This document shows, piece after piece, positions 12,120 through 26,067 of a stretch of DNA of 64,000 nt (positions are counted from its first letter, which is position 1; each line of letters opens with the position of its first letter). The DNA is from Lentinula raphanica (Eukaryota; Basidiomycota; Agaricomycetes; Agaricales; Omphalotaceae). The stretch is from positions 1 through 64,000 of the forward strand of contig JANVFP010000032.1 of the NCBI GenBank assembly GCA_027919835.1. Reading direction: 5' to 3'. The notes beneath the pieces were generated by a model that searched no databases, was not told the origin of the DNA, and saw nothing but the letters and a program-made list of their open reading frames with translations. The translations under genes and the position numbers were made by a program.

Positions 12120-14904
12120 ATGATGAGTATCTCTTTCGGTGGCCTGGGGCTCATGTCTCTCCGTAGACCATTCTCGGAGCTTGCAGGCATAGTCCTGGGC
12201 AAGGGGGACCTACAATCCATGCTCTGTCTCGTCGTCTTTTGTATCGTATCTTTTGTACTTGGTTTGTCGCATCCTTTTTTCCTGTCGTCTTTTTTTCTTT
12301 TCTGACTCTTTTCTACATCAGCTTACCTCACAAATCCTTCCGAAAACTCTTTCAGATCTTATCTTACTGAACTCTCTTTCCGTCAGCATCTCAGTAGTCT
12401 CGACGACAACGCCGATGACGATTCGGCTGGTCAGGAAAAGCTGTCCAGCAACCATCTGCTGTTCCGTAGTGGCTCTGCAGATTCTCATCGAACTCTGACT
12501 TTCGACAATCGCTCTCCGTTCCATTTCGCCAATCGAGCTTCGGTTTCTTTGCGGACACCCAAACATGTCTTCCATAGTTTTGGCATATTTACGATTGCTG
12601 CCATCCTTCCTCTGGCTAAAACCGATCCTGCACTCCAAGAACAGCGCGATGGTACTGCAATCTCTGACTCTTGGTTTATTGGCGCTTTCGGCAAATGGTG
12701 GAGAGGTGGCGTCTTCGAAACGTGGTATCAAGATGTTATAGCTCGTTCTAGTGATGAAGAGAGCTGGAGTTCAGGGATTCTTGGAATGAAAACCCTCGAT
12801 AGGCTCAACGAGCTGAACGGTGAGTTTTGAAAACTCTCCTAGATATATTCGTGCTCAGATAGACTCAGCATTACCAGGACTACCTTTTTCCACTCGCAAC
12901 CTCCCTCCCCATGGACTCTCGCGTGGGTCGCCACCGAGGTTACGCAACCGCGAAAAGTCCTCACAGCGAAACGTTAACGCCCCTCCTCGTAGTTCTAGCC
13001 CTCCACCTCTACCCAAGTCGGTCTCGTTACCTCTCCACGCTCCCAAGACTACACATTCCCCATCAGAGCGGAATGGTCCTCAGGTCTTGGTTAATTCGCA
13101 TTCCTCTTCTGCATCTTCCGACCAGATCAGCAAACCTGCGTCTACGACCCCTGCGTTATTCGATCAGGCCCCACGAGTAGTAGAACTTCTTCACGAGATA
13201 AACACTTCCAGGTCCAACATCATTGAGCTCCGCGCCCAATTACATGAAACCCAATCCGCTGCAACTCAGTTGCATGCCTCGTTGCAAACTGATTTGCTCT
13301 CATGTCGCGAGCGAAAACGTCAGGAGGATGCTGCTAAGAACGATATGAAATCTCGCACCAAGACGTTGGAAGATTCCAAACGCGCCGCCGAAGGTCTGAA
13401 ACGAGACGCCGAAAAGAGGTTACGTTCCGCAGAAAGCGCGCGCGATGATGCCGCTCGCAGAATCGACCATCTCGACAAGGAAATCGCGCAGTTGCAGAAC
13501 CGGATTGCTGTCGATACCGTCTATTTGACTAACACTCAGAATGGAAACTCGGAGGCGGAGCAAGCCTTGGCTGCAGAGCTTGAGCACAGGAAAAAGGAAA
13601 TCCAAGTCGCTGAAAATGTCGTCGTTGCTCTTAGTTCGCGTGCACGGGAGCTGGAAGAAAAACTCGCTGAAAAGAAGGACAAACTTCGCTTGATGCATGA
13701 ACGAGCTGAGGCCAGGAAACAAGAACGAGCTTCACAGATTCCATCACCCGCAGATGAAGTCCACACTTGGTCTTCCGCTTCTGATCTTCCTGATCATCGT
13801 TCAATGCTCCACTCTCGCAATTCATCTGGCTATACTGAAATGTTGAACACTGCCTCTAGCGACAATGTATCCATCAGTCACACTGATGGACTTCGCATCA
13901 CCCGACCTCCTGCATCTCTCAATTTGACCTCTGAGTTTGATGACAATCCGACGGCGAAACCAGGCAATCCGGGACAAGGCTATTTCGATCGACCGATGAT
14001 GCTTGGTAGACCATCTTTACTCAACTTCTCTCCGTTCGATGAACCGCCCCAAACACCTGCGGTCGTGATATCACCTAATACGAGCTCTTCGCTTATCACT
14101 TCGTCGCTCATATCGAAGCTAGATGACACTGACGGTCTGCCTCGTTCCTTCCAGTCGGACAGCGATACTGTTTTAGACCGAGACTGGAGGGAAAAGGCCG
14201 CATACGACCAGATGTTACAAAGGCCTGCAGGAAATGTTGTCTGTGCTCACACTACGGTTTCTCCTAGCGAAGATGAATTTCAACCTCTCCGACGAAACAA
14301 CTCTGCTACATCCGCACCCAGGCAACTCAAAACCGATTCCGAACCAGTGGTCGCCGACAAGACCCATGTTCGTCACTGGTTTTCACTCTCAGCGAAGTCC
14401 AAAGCTAAGAAAGGACTCAATCCGGATGCAAAGGCTTTTGATTTCAATCCTTTCCAGACCAAGCCGACCCCTGCAGCCACTGTGTCTGTAGTATCGAACG
14501 CGAATGTGCCGGTCTATGATGCGCTCAACCCCAATGGTTTAGTGAGCAATACTCGTGCACCTTCTTCGACAAATGATAGCAGCATGCTTCGTGCGTTCGC
14601 TCCCTCGCCCGCAGAGCGAGAAGCATTACAACGTGCATTGGGAGGATCTAGTAATGGCAGTCTTGAGCGTCTCCCAAGCTTGAGTGATGTGGGAAGCATA
14701 CCCTCTTCGCCTTCTCATGTCCATGCTCAGGCAGCCGATCGCTCTCCCCCTTACGAGCAGTCGCACCATAACGTTCCTTCCTGGTTGCAATCACTTCCCC
14801 GTATTCGCAGGCCCAACTTTAGCCCTTGGGATGACGAAGAATCCGTTCCCACCGCCATGCCGATGCAGAATGGTTCTCATCGCTTCTTGGGGGGAAGGGC
14901 ATAG
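12120..14904 (+). CDS. Membrane-anchored coiled-coil protein, conserved in Agaricomycetes
   Basis: The model is join(12120..12261, 12322..12819, 12878..14904), 888 aa; ATGs at 12123 or 12153 are equally possible starts. I recognise the sequence as a conserved Agaricomycete hypothetical protein but know no function. A single hydrophobic segment (MLCLVVFCIVSFVLAYL, about residues 34-50) is likely a signal anchor. A conserved globular part follows (SYLTELSFRQHLSSLDD, RTPKHVFHSFGIFTIAAI, GAFGKWWRGGVFETWYQD, DEESWSSGILGMKTLDRL). A proline/serine linker leads to a long coiled coil at about residues 309-500, and the tail is Ser/Pro-rich. The layout suggests a membrane-tethered scaffold, which is inference. 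Confidence 0.75.
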
Positions 14905-15945
14905 ATGGAAATGTGTGTAGGGGTGTGATATAGAGATTGTAAAGTCTGGTGTCTCGTGAGTGTATTGTAATCGAGGCAGCGGTGTTGAAGTTGAGAATGC
15001 TTTGGCGGGTGGTACGGTGGTAGCGGCCCAGAAGTTGAGCTTGTTAAATAAGTTTCGAATGCAATATATAAGTTATCTATCTATCTTCGCAGACCGAAGT
15101 ATCTACGATTCTCAGGTGGCCACCTGTAGCTCCTCGCCCAGGAAGAGTGTGATCATTGCAACATTGCAAGAAGCTGATTTTCGACTGCGGTATCTCACTT
15201 GGAGTATGGCGTATGGCAATTCGGATCTATCTACGTGTGTGTACGGTGTGACTGATAGTTTGCGCTTAAATGCTCAGGGAGATGTATAGAATCCGTCGAA
15301 ACTGGCTGGACCAGAGCAAAAATGATGACGGAACTTTGAGCCTCGAGTGATGTATCATGCATTCCCCAGACGATACAACTCAACAGCACGGTCAAATTCT
15401 GGATAGGAACAGCCGAAACGATGACAGGAAAGGGAAACTGTTTCCACATGTTGCAGTTAAATAGGAATATCATAGTCCAAGTTTAACTCATCATTGCTTT
15501 TCATACCAGATCGTAAAATGTACCTGTACCTAAGGAGGTGACTGGTAGGTGAAAGAGATCCATCGTCCATAACCACTTATCCTGGAGCCTCCTTCGTCGT
15601 GCAGAATAAAAAAGAAATCCGCTTCAGACAACATATTAAATGGTATAAGAAAGCAGTACCAGGTTCAAGTTGTGTATAAGGAAAAGAGCGTGGTTAAACC
15701 CTGTGCACACAATCCGACTCATCACAGTTGGGAAGGGGTCGAGTGAACGCAGCGTGATCGCGACGAGAATGGACCATGGAGAAGAGGACAAGATCGATGT
15801 GAGGGCGGAGATTACTTGTAAAGGGTATAAAAGCGACACGAATGTAAAGTGTGATGGAGACAAACACGAGATAGAGATAGCAGAATTGGCGGGCAAAGCA
15901 AGAGAACGAATGAGCGTGAGTAGGTTCGTTCTTTTTCTAGAATTT
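14905..15945. other. Intergenic between convergent genes, 1041 bp
   Basis: The 3' flanks of the coiled-coil gene (plus) and the phosphatase gene (minus) meet here. The plus-strand open frame at 15670-16053 is a shadow of the last phosphatase exon. I found no RNA gene or repeat. Confidence 0.6.
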
Positions 15946-17730
15946 TCATCGAGCACCATCGAGGACACCCCTCACGTCGTCAACCTCGCCAAGATCACGG
16001 AGGAAGGGTACGAGATCGGTCAATTCCGTATCATGAGGGTCGTTGAACCATGACGAAACCGGGACTGCGTTGTTTGGGTGGAAAATGTATGATGCAGGTG
16101 AGTTGTCGAGGATAATGGTATCTGCTATTGGTCGACCAAGTTGCGACAGGTCCTGTAAGTGAAGCAGAGAAGGCAGAGCTCAGTTCTTGTTTGGAAAGGA
16201 ATAGTGAATGGGTGATACCTTGACGTAATTTCCTCTATGGTTATAACAACTCTCTCTAAATAGTCTGTGCGTCACTGTGCGGCCAACGTCAAGTCGGTCC
16301 AGCACCGGATCAGCATACTGACACAAGATAAGCAAGGTGTCAATGCTGAGGATCGGAAAACATACTTTGCTAAGACTAGCTGTGAAAACTACAATCTCAT
16401 ATATTTCGCCCATCTTCTTCAGAAAACTATCAACACCCGGACGCTTGATCACATAAACGTTATGCCATGTGTACTCAATCTCCACAGGTACAACATAATC
16501 TGCCTGTGGTATTGACTGTTCTCGAGTTAGTTACTGGATGAATTTTGATACTATTTGAGGAATACCTTGAAACTACTGTGGACCAACGTCTCGTCAAGAT
16601 CAAGAACAAGACATTTCCGGCCTACGTGCTGAGGAGCGATAGGAGGTAACAATGGTCTCGGAACGCCATCCTGAAAAATGCCGATGTCAAGACGCGTAGA
16701 ATACTCGCGGAACAGATAAGACACGTACTGGACCGATAGGTATACCTGCACCGCCATTAGATATCAACCTATCTTCCTCATCTTCAATATCATTCAAGTT
16801 TTGAACATCTTCCAATTCGTCATCGTCAGTAAAGCTGCTCGTGCCATCGGACTCTTCTCCGTCTGCAACGCCATTTGACCGGCTGGTGGAATAATGCGAC
16901 GACCGCTTGCTGTCTACAGTACCACTGGATCCAGGAGGTACAACGGCTCCCGAAGTCATGCCTTCGGTTTCTGCCTGAGGCAGAAGCTGGTTGGTAGGTG
17001 TCGGAGGAAGTATAACATCTCCATCCGGAGTAGTAGGAGTGGTAGCGGGAGGAGGAGTGATGCTCAATGGGAGGGGAATGCTTGTCTCGGTAATGGAAGC
17101 ATCGGACTCAGCCTTACTCGGAGAAGGCTCTTCAGCGGAAGCGGCTTCAGGAATCTCCTGCAACGGCTTCGCTTTTTCAGCATTCAGCACTGGAGGTATT
17201 TTTGGCTCCTCGATTTCGAAAGGTTGGGAATGCGGTGAGGAAGGAATGCATGGAATGAGAACTCGAAGAAGCTTGGACAAAATCGAAGGTTTCGACCGAG
17301 AAGGTTTGGTCTTTGGGCTTTCCGGCGACGCCACGGTTTCTGTCGTTGAAGATATCTGAGCCTGTCGCCTATGAGAGCCGTTTGAAGTAGTGGGAGGAGA
17401 GGAACCCTCTGGGGCCTTTTCCGCAGGTTTTTCTGTGGATTTAAGTTCAGGCGCCGACGACACGTCTTTTGGTGCAGGTTGATTGATTGAAGCTGGCTGG
17501 GTAGCTTCAGGCTGTGCTGAAGATAGATTACTAGCGTCCAGAGGTGCAGAGGATTCTTCACCACTAGGCTCTGGCTGGTCAATTACAATAGGTCGTTCAA
17601 GAGCTGGCTGAGAATTGGATTCGTTACTGAGAGTTTCTGGGACAGGATTTTCCTCAGCTATCTCCGCAGATGGACTTTTGAGGGCTCCCTCTGACTGTAC
17701 GTCTGGAGGAGACGATGAAGACGCGGTCAT
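15946..17730 (-). CDS. Psr1-type CTD-like protein phosphatase (HAD family)
   Basis: The model is complement(join(15946..16152, 16219..16317, 16366..16515, 16566..16670, 16729..17730)), 520 aa. The C-terminal third is a complete FCP/SCP-type phosphatase domain: the catalytic DLDET at residues 358-362 followed by LVHSSFK, then [36 protein letters not shown], the [17 protein letters not shown] block and [20 protein letters not shown]. These enzymes remove phosphate from Ser/Thr using an aspartyl-phosphate intermediate; yeast Psr1/2 act in the salt and general stress response. The N-terminal 334 residues are Pro/Ser/Glu-rich and low in complexity, much longer than in yeast. They lack the N-terminal Gly-Cys acylation motif of yeast Psr1, so membrane targeting is not assured. 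Confidence 0.9.
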
Positions 17731-17853
17731 AGGTAAGGGGGAAGAACTGAGAGCAGATGGCCGCGCTGCTCAAATCGGTTCACCCATTAGATAATCACTT
17801 TTATGTATTATTTCTTTGACATTTATTATCCACAGGAGCCTACAACTGTCTAA

Positions 17854-19267
17854 TTAATCCAGCACGGCGTATTTCTTCAAATGAGCAGGTATAGCATCCT
17901 CTAATCCCTTCGATTTCAGCCACTGTTTGGAGAACAACCGACTTTGATATCGGTATGCACCGTCGCACAGAACCGTCACAATTTTAGAACCTGCCTCGGC
18001 ATTCGGTTGTTCATCTTACGACCTCCCATCAAAGAACAGATTTACGCGTACCTTTACCCAGCTTGACAGCAAGTTCAGCGGCAGCGACGACGTTCAGCGC
18101 AGAGCTAGCTCCTAAATATAAACCTTCCGTATCGAGCAGGTCGTACACCATCTCGATCGACTTGGTATCGTCAACCGTGAAAGCGCCTGAAAGCTGATTG
18201 ACAAACGTTCCAAGATTGTTCGTTATACGCCCCTGTCCAATTCCTGTCCAGAACGCATATCAAAACACCAGGTAAAGTTTCCAATAATGGAACAAAGACG
18301 AACCTTCCGTTATTGAACTGCCAGTTCTTTCAATCAATTTGCCTCCACTGGAGACATAGCCTATTGGACGCATATTGTTAGCGTTATGGAAGCCCTGTGC
18401 ATTGGAAGCGTGCACGTACTTGTCAAAACACTGCCCGGAGGATCGGCCAGCCAGATTTGCGTCTTTCCTCGACTCTTTTCATGCAGATATCTGCCTGCAC
18501 CAGCCAGCGTCCCACCGGTACCTGTGGCGCAGATGAATCCATCGACTTCACCTTTAGTCTGCTCCCAGATTTCTGGCCCAGTAGACTCATAATGGGCATT
18601 TGCATTCGCGGTGTTATCGAACTGGTCTGTCCATATAGCGTTAGGTAGATTCTTGGCGAAGTCGCGTGCTTGGTGGTTGTAGTTGGCTGGATTTTCGTAT
18701 GCAACAGCAGGAACAGGATAGACTTCAGCACCGAGCATACGAAGAAGATCAATCTTCTCTTGACTCTATGCAGATCGCTCAGTAAGGATAACCAGGATGT
18801 TATTCAATCTGGCCTACCTGAGTATTGGGCATGAAGATTACGCATTTGTATCCCCGAGCTCGACAAACGTGGGCTAAGCCGATTCCAGTGTTGCCTGCGG
18901 TGCCTTCGACGACAGTACCTCCTGGTTTGAGCCTATGCTTTCATAAGGATATTAACAGAGTATATCGTTTCTGTATGATACTTACAAGCCTCGCTTCTCC
19001 GCGTCTCGAACAACGCCTAGAGCAGCACGGTCTTTCACACTGCCGCCTGGGTTTTGAAATTCAGCTTTGCCGTATATGTGTGCCCCGGTTCTCTCAGAAA
19101 GACCTTTCAAGTAGATCTAGTGCAAGTGTATGAAGCAACTCCGAAAAACAACTTGGTTGGCTGAAGAAACTCACAAGTGGGGTATTTCCGACAGCACCTG
19201 TGAAGCCATCAACGGAATGAGTGGTGAACGTTCTACGCAGCAACGACGAACGGGCTGCAGAGAACAT
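17854..19267 (-). CDS. Cysteine synthase (O-acetylserine sulfhydrylase), probably mitochondrial
   Basis: The model is complement(join(17854..17990, 18052..18243, 18304..18360, 18420..18765, 18818..18932, 18986..19116, 19175..19267)), 356 aa, seven exons. This PLP enzyme makes cysteine from O-acetylserine and sulfide. Visible family motifs are [11 protein letters not shown] with the Schiff-base lysine at residue 59, [15 protein letters not shown] (substrate loop), [19 protein letters not shown] (phosphate-binding glycine loop) and [12 protein letters not shown]. The N-terminus ([19 protein letters not shown]) is Arg/Ser-rich without acidic residues, as expected of a mitochondrial presequence. 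A cystathionine beta-synthase is unlikely because the heme and CBS domains are absent. It lies 123 bp downstream of the start of the phosphatase gene on the same strand, with no apparent functional link. Confidence 0.95.
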
Positions 19268-19794
19268 GGTGAGAGAAGGTAAAAGAAGAGGCCATGGTCA
19301 ATTTTTGAAGAAGCTTAATACACCGGGATGATGAGCTTAGCACGACATTTCTTGACATCTCGTTGCTCAGAATTATTCTGCCGGCCCAGTCAAACCGGGA
19401 GTCTGTTTCTGGTCCCGGAACTAAATCTCAAGGAAACATTTGGCATAGAGAAAATCTGCATCCATTAAAGTGTACGATAAATCCAACCACCAAAGAAAAG
19501 AACGTTCATCAAACAAGTATATATAGGTGGGGTGGAGTTAGCAAAAAAGATATTGAAGGCCAAATGAAAACGAAGAGATGAGGAGGGCATGAGAACAGTT
19601 TGAAAGTGTCCATTCGACGTGGCAGTATCATGCATGGCCATAAAAGAGATGTCATGCTCTTCAGAGCACTGGTTGTGTTGACAATTAGAGTGGGTATCAG
19701 ATGCTCCGGGGAGCTCTAGTATACGGGATGGTCGCAGAAAGCTAAACGAGAGTGGGAGTGCGAGAACAAGAACAAAAGCTGCAGAGATGTACAA
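19268..19794. other. Intergenic, 527 bp
   Basis: This holds the upstream region of cysteine synthase and the 3' flank of ARF6. I see nothing further that I can support. Confidence 0.6.
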
Positions 19795-20676
<882 letters not shown>

Positions 20677-20885
20677 TTTCGAGAATTATTAGCGAGTTGT
20701 AGTAAAAGAGCGACTTGGGGGTGAGAGGAAGGTCGCAAACAAATGTGTGCAGGAGGAACAGGCTGAGGTTGAAGAAAGTTCAAGTTGCACCGGCGGAAGG
20801 CAGGGTGTTTTTCACGTGATATAAGCGCCCATATCCTTAAGCGAATTGGAGTTAAGCGCTCATTTTCAGACTCTAGCTACGCGCT
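20677..20885. promoter_or_regulatory. Putative bidirectional promoter, ARF6 / WDR7 homologue
   Basis: 209 bp separate the divergent start codons. A CACGTG-like core (TTTTTCACGTGATATAAG near 20810) is visible and could bind a basic helix-loop-helix factor; that role is inference. Confidence 0.35.
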
Positions 20886-23800
20886 ATGAACCCTCAAAAT
20901 GACTTTCAAATCCCTATAACTTTCCTCAACTTTGCAAATAATTGCGATGCTTCCTTTCCATCCTCTACTCTATCAGCATCTTGGAGCTTATCATCTGATA
21001 CTAACGACGCAGGATCAGTCATCGGTCTCGAAGATGGATCAGCCCTCCTCATTCGTCGCTCTGAAATTCAAGTAAATCAGAACAAACATACCAAAAACTC
21101 ATCTCCACGACTAAGTCCTGCTGGGATGACAGGAACAGCAATGACCTCTCGCTCAAACTCCCCTTCTGGATCACATATATCCTATATATCACCGTTTGCG
21201 GTCACTCAGAGAGCCAGAGTCGTATCTGGGATTACCAGTGAACAAGTCGAGGCTCCGAAGAACTATGTGGACTTTGACAGTGAACCGGAAAAGTTGAAGG
21301 ATATGCTCAAAGGTCGCGGTTCGAAGGAGCGGACTAGTCTTGATGGTCATCGAGAGAAGGATGGAAAGCTACCAGCTCCTGTTGAACCGAAGCCCTCGAG
21401 AAAGAAAGCCAAAGAGCCTCCAAGATCTCTTTTGTCTGCTACCACGTCGCCTACTCTCTCGCCATTGTCTGTCTCGACTCCACCTTCTCCAAATAGCCCA
21501 TCTCAACCATCGGCCTCCAGAGAGCTTGCGCTCGTCTGTCATATCCTTCCTTCTCAACTCGGGCAAAGCCATAGAGTCTCTGGAATAGAGCTGCTGCATG
21601 ATAATAACTTGAGTGCGGTGTTGCAACAGTCTGGGTAAGTACGGCGCGTCTCGACGCGTTCCGAGCTAATAAACTCGTTTGTAGAGAGCTCGCCATCCTC
21701 TCCAACCAAGATGGAAAGTGTTTCATGAACATCCAACTTGCTCATACGACTATACCGTTCTCTAATGGAGTGAAACATAGCCAGTCTGTTCACGATGTTT
21801 GGCTTTGGAAACATCTTTGCTCATATGTTGCTGGCGAGGTATATTGCAAGTCCATAATTTCTCTTTGTCGAACTCACCATCTGTGCAGAATATTCTACTC
21901 CTAGCCTGCGCTGAGGTGGCACCTGAATCAGTCTCTTCGAGTCTTAGTGATTCCGATGAAAATTCAAAGGACAGGTGTAGAGTCGTCCTTCTTGAGTTGC
22001 GTACGAGCCACCTAATAGGCGCGCTCGAAGTCAAACTCGACCCTCTTGGACAGTGGTTCTGCGATGGGATTCCTCAAACAGTGGGCCTACACTACGTAGA
22101 AAATCGTAAGCTCTGATACTCTTGAATAATCAAGTTTCAATACCCACCAATTCTCTCAGAGTCATTCATGTTTTACTCTTTGAATCTGGATGGAAATTTC
22201 ACTGTGCAGGACCTACATGTCTTGCCCAACATTCCTATCGTCGCTACGCCTACAAAAGAACCGCAGGAATCCCAGCTTAATTTGAGCTTGGGATCCTTGG
22301 GTCCCCTTCCTAATCCTTTCAAGAGTAAGCTCAAATCTCCTGATGACGACAATGCCATCGAACCCACCTCCAAGTCGAATAGAGTTCGACTCGGCGAGCC
22401 GTCTGTAGTTGGTAGCATCGTTTCACAGAGCTCTTTGTCCGCATACAGTCTTTCACCTATCGGTAATACACTGAAGGGTGTTGGGTGGTCCGAGAGCGAG
22501 TTGATTGTAAGTTCGTCACGTTCCTATGTAATGTGCCAAACTGAATCGAAAGACGCGGGTAGGCTTTCAACTATGTCGATCGAAAGTTCAGGACAATATT
22601 CTCTTACGCACTATCCGATATATCTAGTGCGAAATGGCTTGATTCAAACATGATTGCTGTTGTTGTCGAGGTTTGACCTTTCTCAAAGTGAGGGCGCATG
22701 CTTGCCTAACGATCCTTTACAGGATAAATACGAGATATATCGAATTGTCGCCGTCGATCCGAACGGCGAAGAAATCCCATCGACATCTACCGATCCTGTT
22801 TTGATGCAGTGAGTTCGTTCGTCTTCATTGACTGTCCTATTCTTAACTCCGAGCATACATGAAGGCCTATGTTGCTCAGGACTATATCCATCCCCTCTGA
22901 CGCTACCGTCGAATTTTTGACGGCCTTTGAGTTCCTGACAGTGGATCGCCATCATCGAATCACCCATTATAGATGGTGTGAGGATCGATCGCAACGGCCC
23001 CCGAAAGACGTTATTAAGACCCTCTGGCGTCGTAGAAGAACCCCTCACAAAGTTTCAGCAGATTCAGTGCAATTAACAGTGCTTTTGGCTCTAAATATGG
23101 ATACCATCATCTTGGGATGCTGTGAGTGCGGGAGCATCCTTTCCAAAGAGCATGAAACTCATGGCGGCATATTCAAGCTGATGGTCACCTCCGCCAGTCT
23201 TCGTTTGTCAATTTGTGTGGAGAAAACTTTTGCATGAACGACTGTTCTGTGCGCTCCGATTTGGCCTTGGATAGCCAGATCATTAGTCTACATCTGGCGA
23301 TCAACGAGCGCACAAATGTGCAATCCTTAGTCGGTGGAGGGGACGATGGCTCAATCGCCATCTGGAGCTCAGAGTAAGTCATGATCCACCTGCATTGATA
23401 TCATTATTCAGTGGAGTGCTACTATTACTACAGTTTGAAGCTATGTGCACGATGGATTATATTCGCCACTCCTCTCCGTCAGATTGCTCAAATACCCGAA
23501 GTCAAGGGGGCACCTCTTCGTAACGTTCTTCTTTGCGCATCAGAAGATGGTACTATCGCAGTGGTTGCGATAGATGGTTTCCAATTGTGCGTTTCGGAAG
23601 GAATATTGATTCTGTTGTGCTGACCTGGTGATCATCAGCTTATACCTCATCCCTGGTTCCCCGTTTCCCTTGCAACAAATTTTCCTAGGAGAGGATGAAT
23701 TGTTGCTGACTTATGCTGATCAAAGGGCACGATTGTGGAATGTTCGAACAAGAGAGTTCCGGCGGTCGATGTCCATCGACAAGGCCGGAGAACTCTTCAC

Positions 23801-26031
23801 ACAGAGTGGTTGGACGGAACTGTATGTGCTCGTGTTCAATCGATGTCTTCTTCTGGTGCAGACACTTTATAGAAACTTGCGTTCTGGCTCAGGTGGAACT
23901 ACTTCGAACCAGGTCCTGCAAAACATAACCAAGTGCTCTAGTAGCCTGAATGTTGGTGAGTTTTCACGCCAGACATCTTGTCTGGTCCAAACAGAAATCG
24001 ATTTGTGTTGTAGCCTGCACTCTGTCTTTGGATCTCAACAAGCTCATCTCTGACTCTCTTCTGGTCATCAAGTCTGTGAGTACAATCAAGAAGCAGACAA
24101 GACAAATTCTTGAAGCTCGGGAGCATTTACGTTCCGCGTTATCTCTGCTGTTGACACCAGGATTGAATCGGGATATCGACGAGATATGCTTTGAGCAACT
24201 CGGTACCAAAGGAGCTAATGCGTCAATGGGATTTTCGAGGTACTACTCTGATTGAGCACAAAACTCGCCATTTTTGACTATTGATTCTAGAAACGGTTTC
24301 GTGTCTTTGTATCATTATCCTCAGGCGGAACATTGTTGGAGTCTTTCCGGTGATGCTTCGGCCACTAGGGCTCTAGCAATCACTGCTTTGCTCCGCGCTC
24401 TCAGTGTCTTCGAAGGTGAAAGCCTTTACTTTCTTGCAACGTCAAGGGCGCTCACATTGATCTAAGAGCTTTCGGAAAGTGCCAACACGGTTACTGCTTT
24501 CTACACTACGGGTTTATCAGGAGTGGTGGGATCAGCCTATAAGCCTCCGAACTTGGCTTTTCTCGCTAGGAGATGGTTCGAAAGCTCTAGTATGCCAAAA
24601 GCCGCACATACGGAAATTGACCTGACCTTGGATGTGCATCTACCATTTTCAGATGAGCTTCGGCATTCTGTACGACTGCTGTTCGATGCAGCTGTGATCA
24701 GGTTGACTGACGAGGAAACGAACACAATCGTCGATGAATGGCAGCATCAATGTAATGATTTCTGTGTCATCTCTTGATTTTCGTTGATTGGTTTTCTCGC
24801 CAGTACCATGTCTGCAACCCACTGCAGAGAAAGAATCTGCCTTGGCTGCTCTTTCTTTGTTTCTATGCGGCTACCTCGCAGTCCACAGATATAGTTTGCT
24901 CTCCGCAAGGTATGACTTATGACCGCAATACGTTCATTCTTACTCAATTTTAGCAGTACACTAGTAGACATTGCCAAATCCGTCACCATATACCTCCATG
25001 ACGAACATTCCATTCATCGTGTTCTAGCAATTGATCTATGTTCGCGAGGGTTTCACGTCTGGCAGCATTACATCGACGCACTCGAGATTCTGCGCTCCCT
25101 TTTCACTCTTGCTACGAACTTCAAAAAAGAAAATATCAATGCACAGAACGTCGGAGCTCAGGCGAGGACGGCTATTTTGCATATCGCTTCGAACAGTACA
25201 CCCTTGTTCATGACGACTTTGGGACTCGATATATTGAATCCGACAAGCACAGAGCATAGGAAGTCGGTGATGCAAATTGTTGCGTTCTTGATCAAAAAGG
25301 CAAGATTCCGATGATGCGTATTGTAGATGAGCATGTTGTCTGACACACATTTTCTACTACCTAGCGTCCTCTGGTTCTTTATCCGAATCTGCCAAAACTG
25401 ATAGAGGCGGTTGTGAAATCATTGGATCCCAACTCGACGTCGAACCGTGATGCTGTATTGGACACGGCAACCGAAATATTAGGCCATGTAGTTAAGACGT
25501 GAGTCACGAATGCTGTTCAACAGAGAGTGCCTAACAGCCTCCTTCATGCTGTACCAGTTTTCCAACAGTGGACTTTCATATGCCTAGTCAGCGTTTGGCT
25601 GTTGGCACCAGCGAAGGAGCCATGGTGATGTATGATCTCAAGACAGCTATTCGACTGTACGTTCTCGAAGGCCACAAGAAGAGTATCTCAGCGTGCAGTT
25701 TCTCCCCGGACGGAAGGAGGTTGGTCACATTGTCTTTGGAGGAAAGCGTGGTTCTTGTCTGGAAAGTTGGGACAAGCTTCGTGAGTTTCTTCAACCCAGG
25801 GGCACCACCTCGACAAGGCCATTCTGGATCGGAGCCATTCAAAACACTCTCCTTCAACGTTGGCGATGCTGGTGAGTGCAACTACATGCGATGCAATTGA
25901 ATTGTACTTACGGTTTGATCAAAGGGACCATGAGTGTTGCTGAGTCTCTAGAGTTCGTGCGATTTGAATGGACGGCTGACCGAAGTGTCAAGTTGAAAAT
26001 CAAAGACAATATCCTCACATTCAGCACTTAG
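20886..26031 (+). CDS. WDR7 / Rabconnectin-3 beta homologue (WD40 protein)
   Basis: The model is join(20886..21634, 21685..21838, 21889..22105, 22160..22506, 22563..22670, 22723..22808, 22880..23121, 23178..23373, 23434..23586, 23639..23821, 23873..23955, 24014..24239, 24291..24415, 24467..24751, 24804..24909, 24954..25299, 25365..25498, 25558..25871, 25925..26031), 1386 aa, 19 exons. It starts and ends with WD40-like repeats (VGGGDDGSIAIWSS, CASEDGTIAVVAIDGFQLYL, GTSEGAMVMYDLKT, GHKKSISACSFSPDGRRLVT). The middle is an alpha-helical region (LARRWFESS, RVLAIDLCSRGFHVWQHYID). The C-terminus, ending VRFEWTADRSVKLKIKDN, matches WDR7. Animal WDR7 works with DMXL proteins in V-ATPase assembly and vesicle acidification; a similar role here is inferred. 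Intron 16 has a GC donor. Exon 11 boundaries are the least certain. Confidence 0.85.
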
Positions 26032-26067
26032 AGAGATAGTGCGACGTGAGTAGTATATACATGCAAT

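Noticed and set aside
15670..16053. Plus-strand open frame of 127 codons
   Set aside because: It is antisense to the last exon of the phosphatase, whose protein is clearly conserved.
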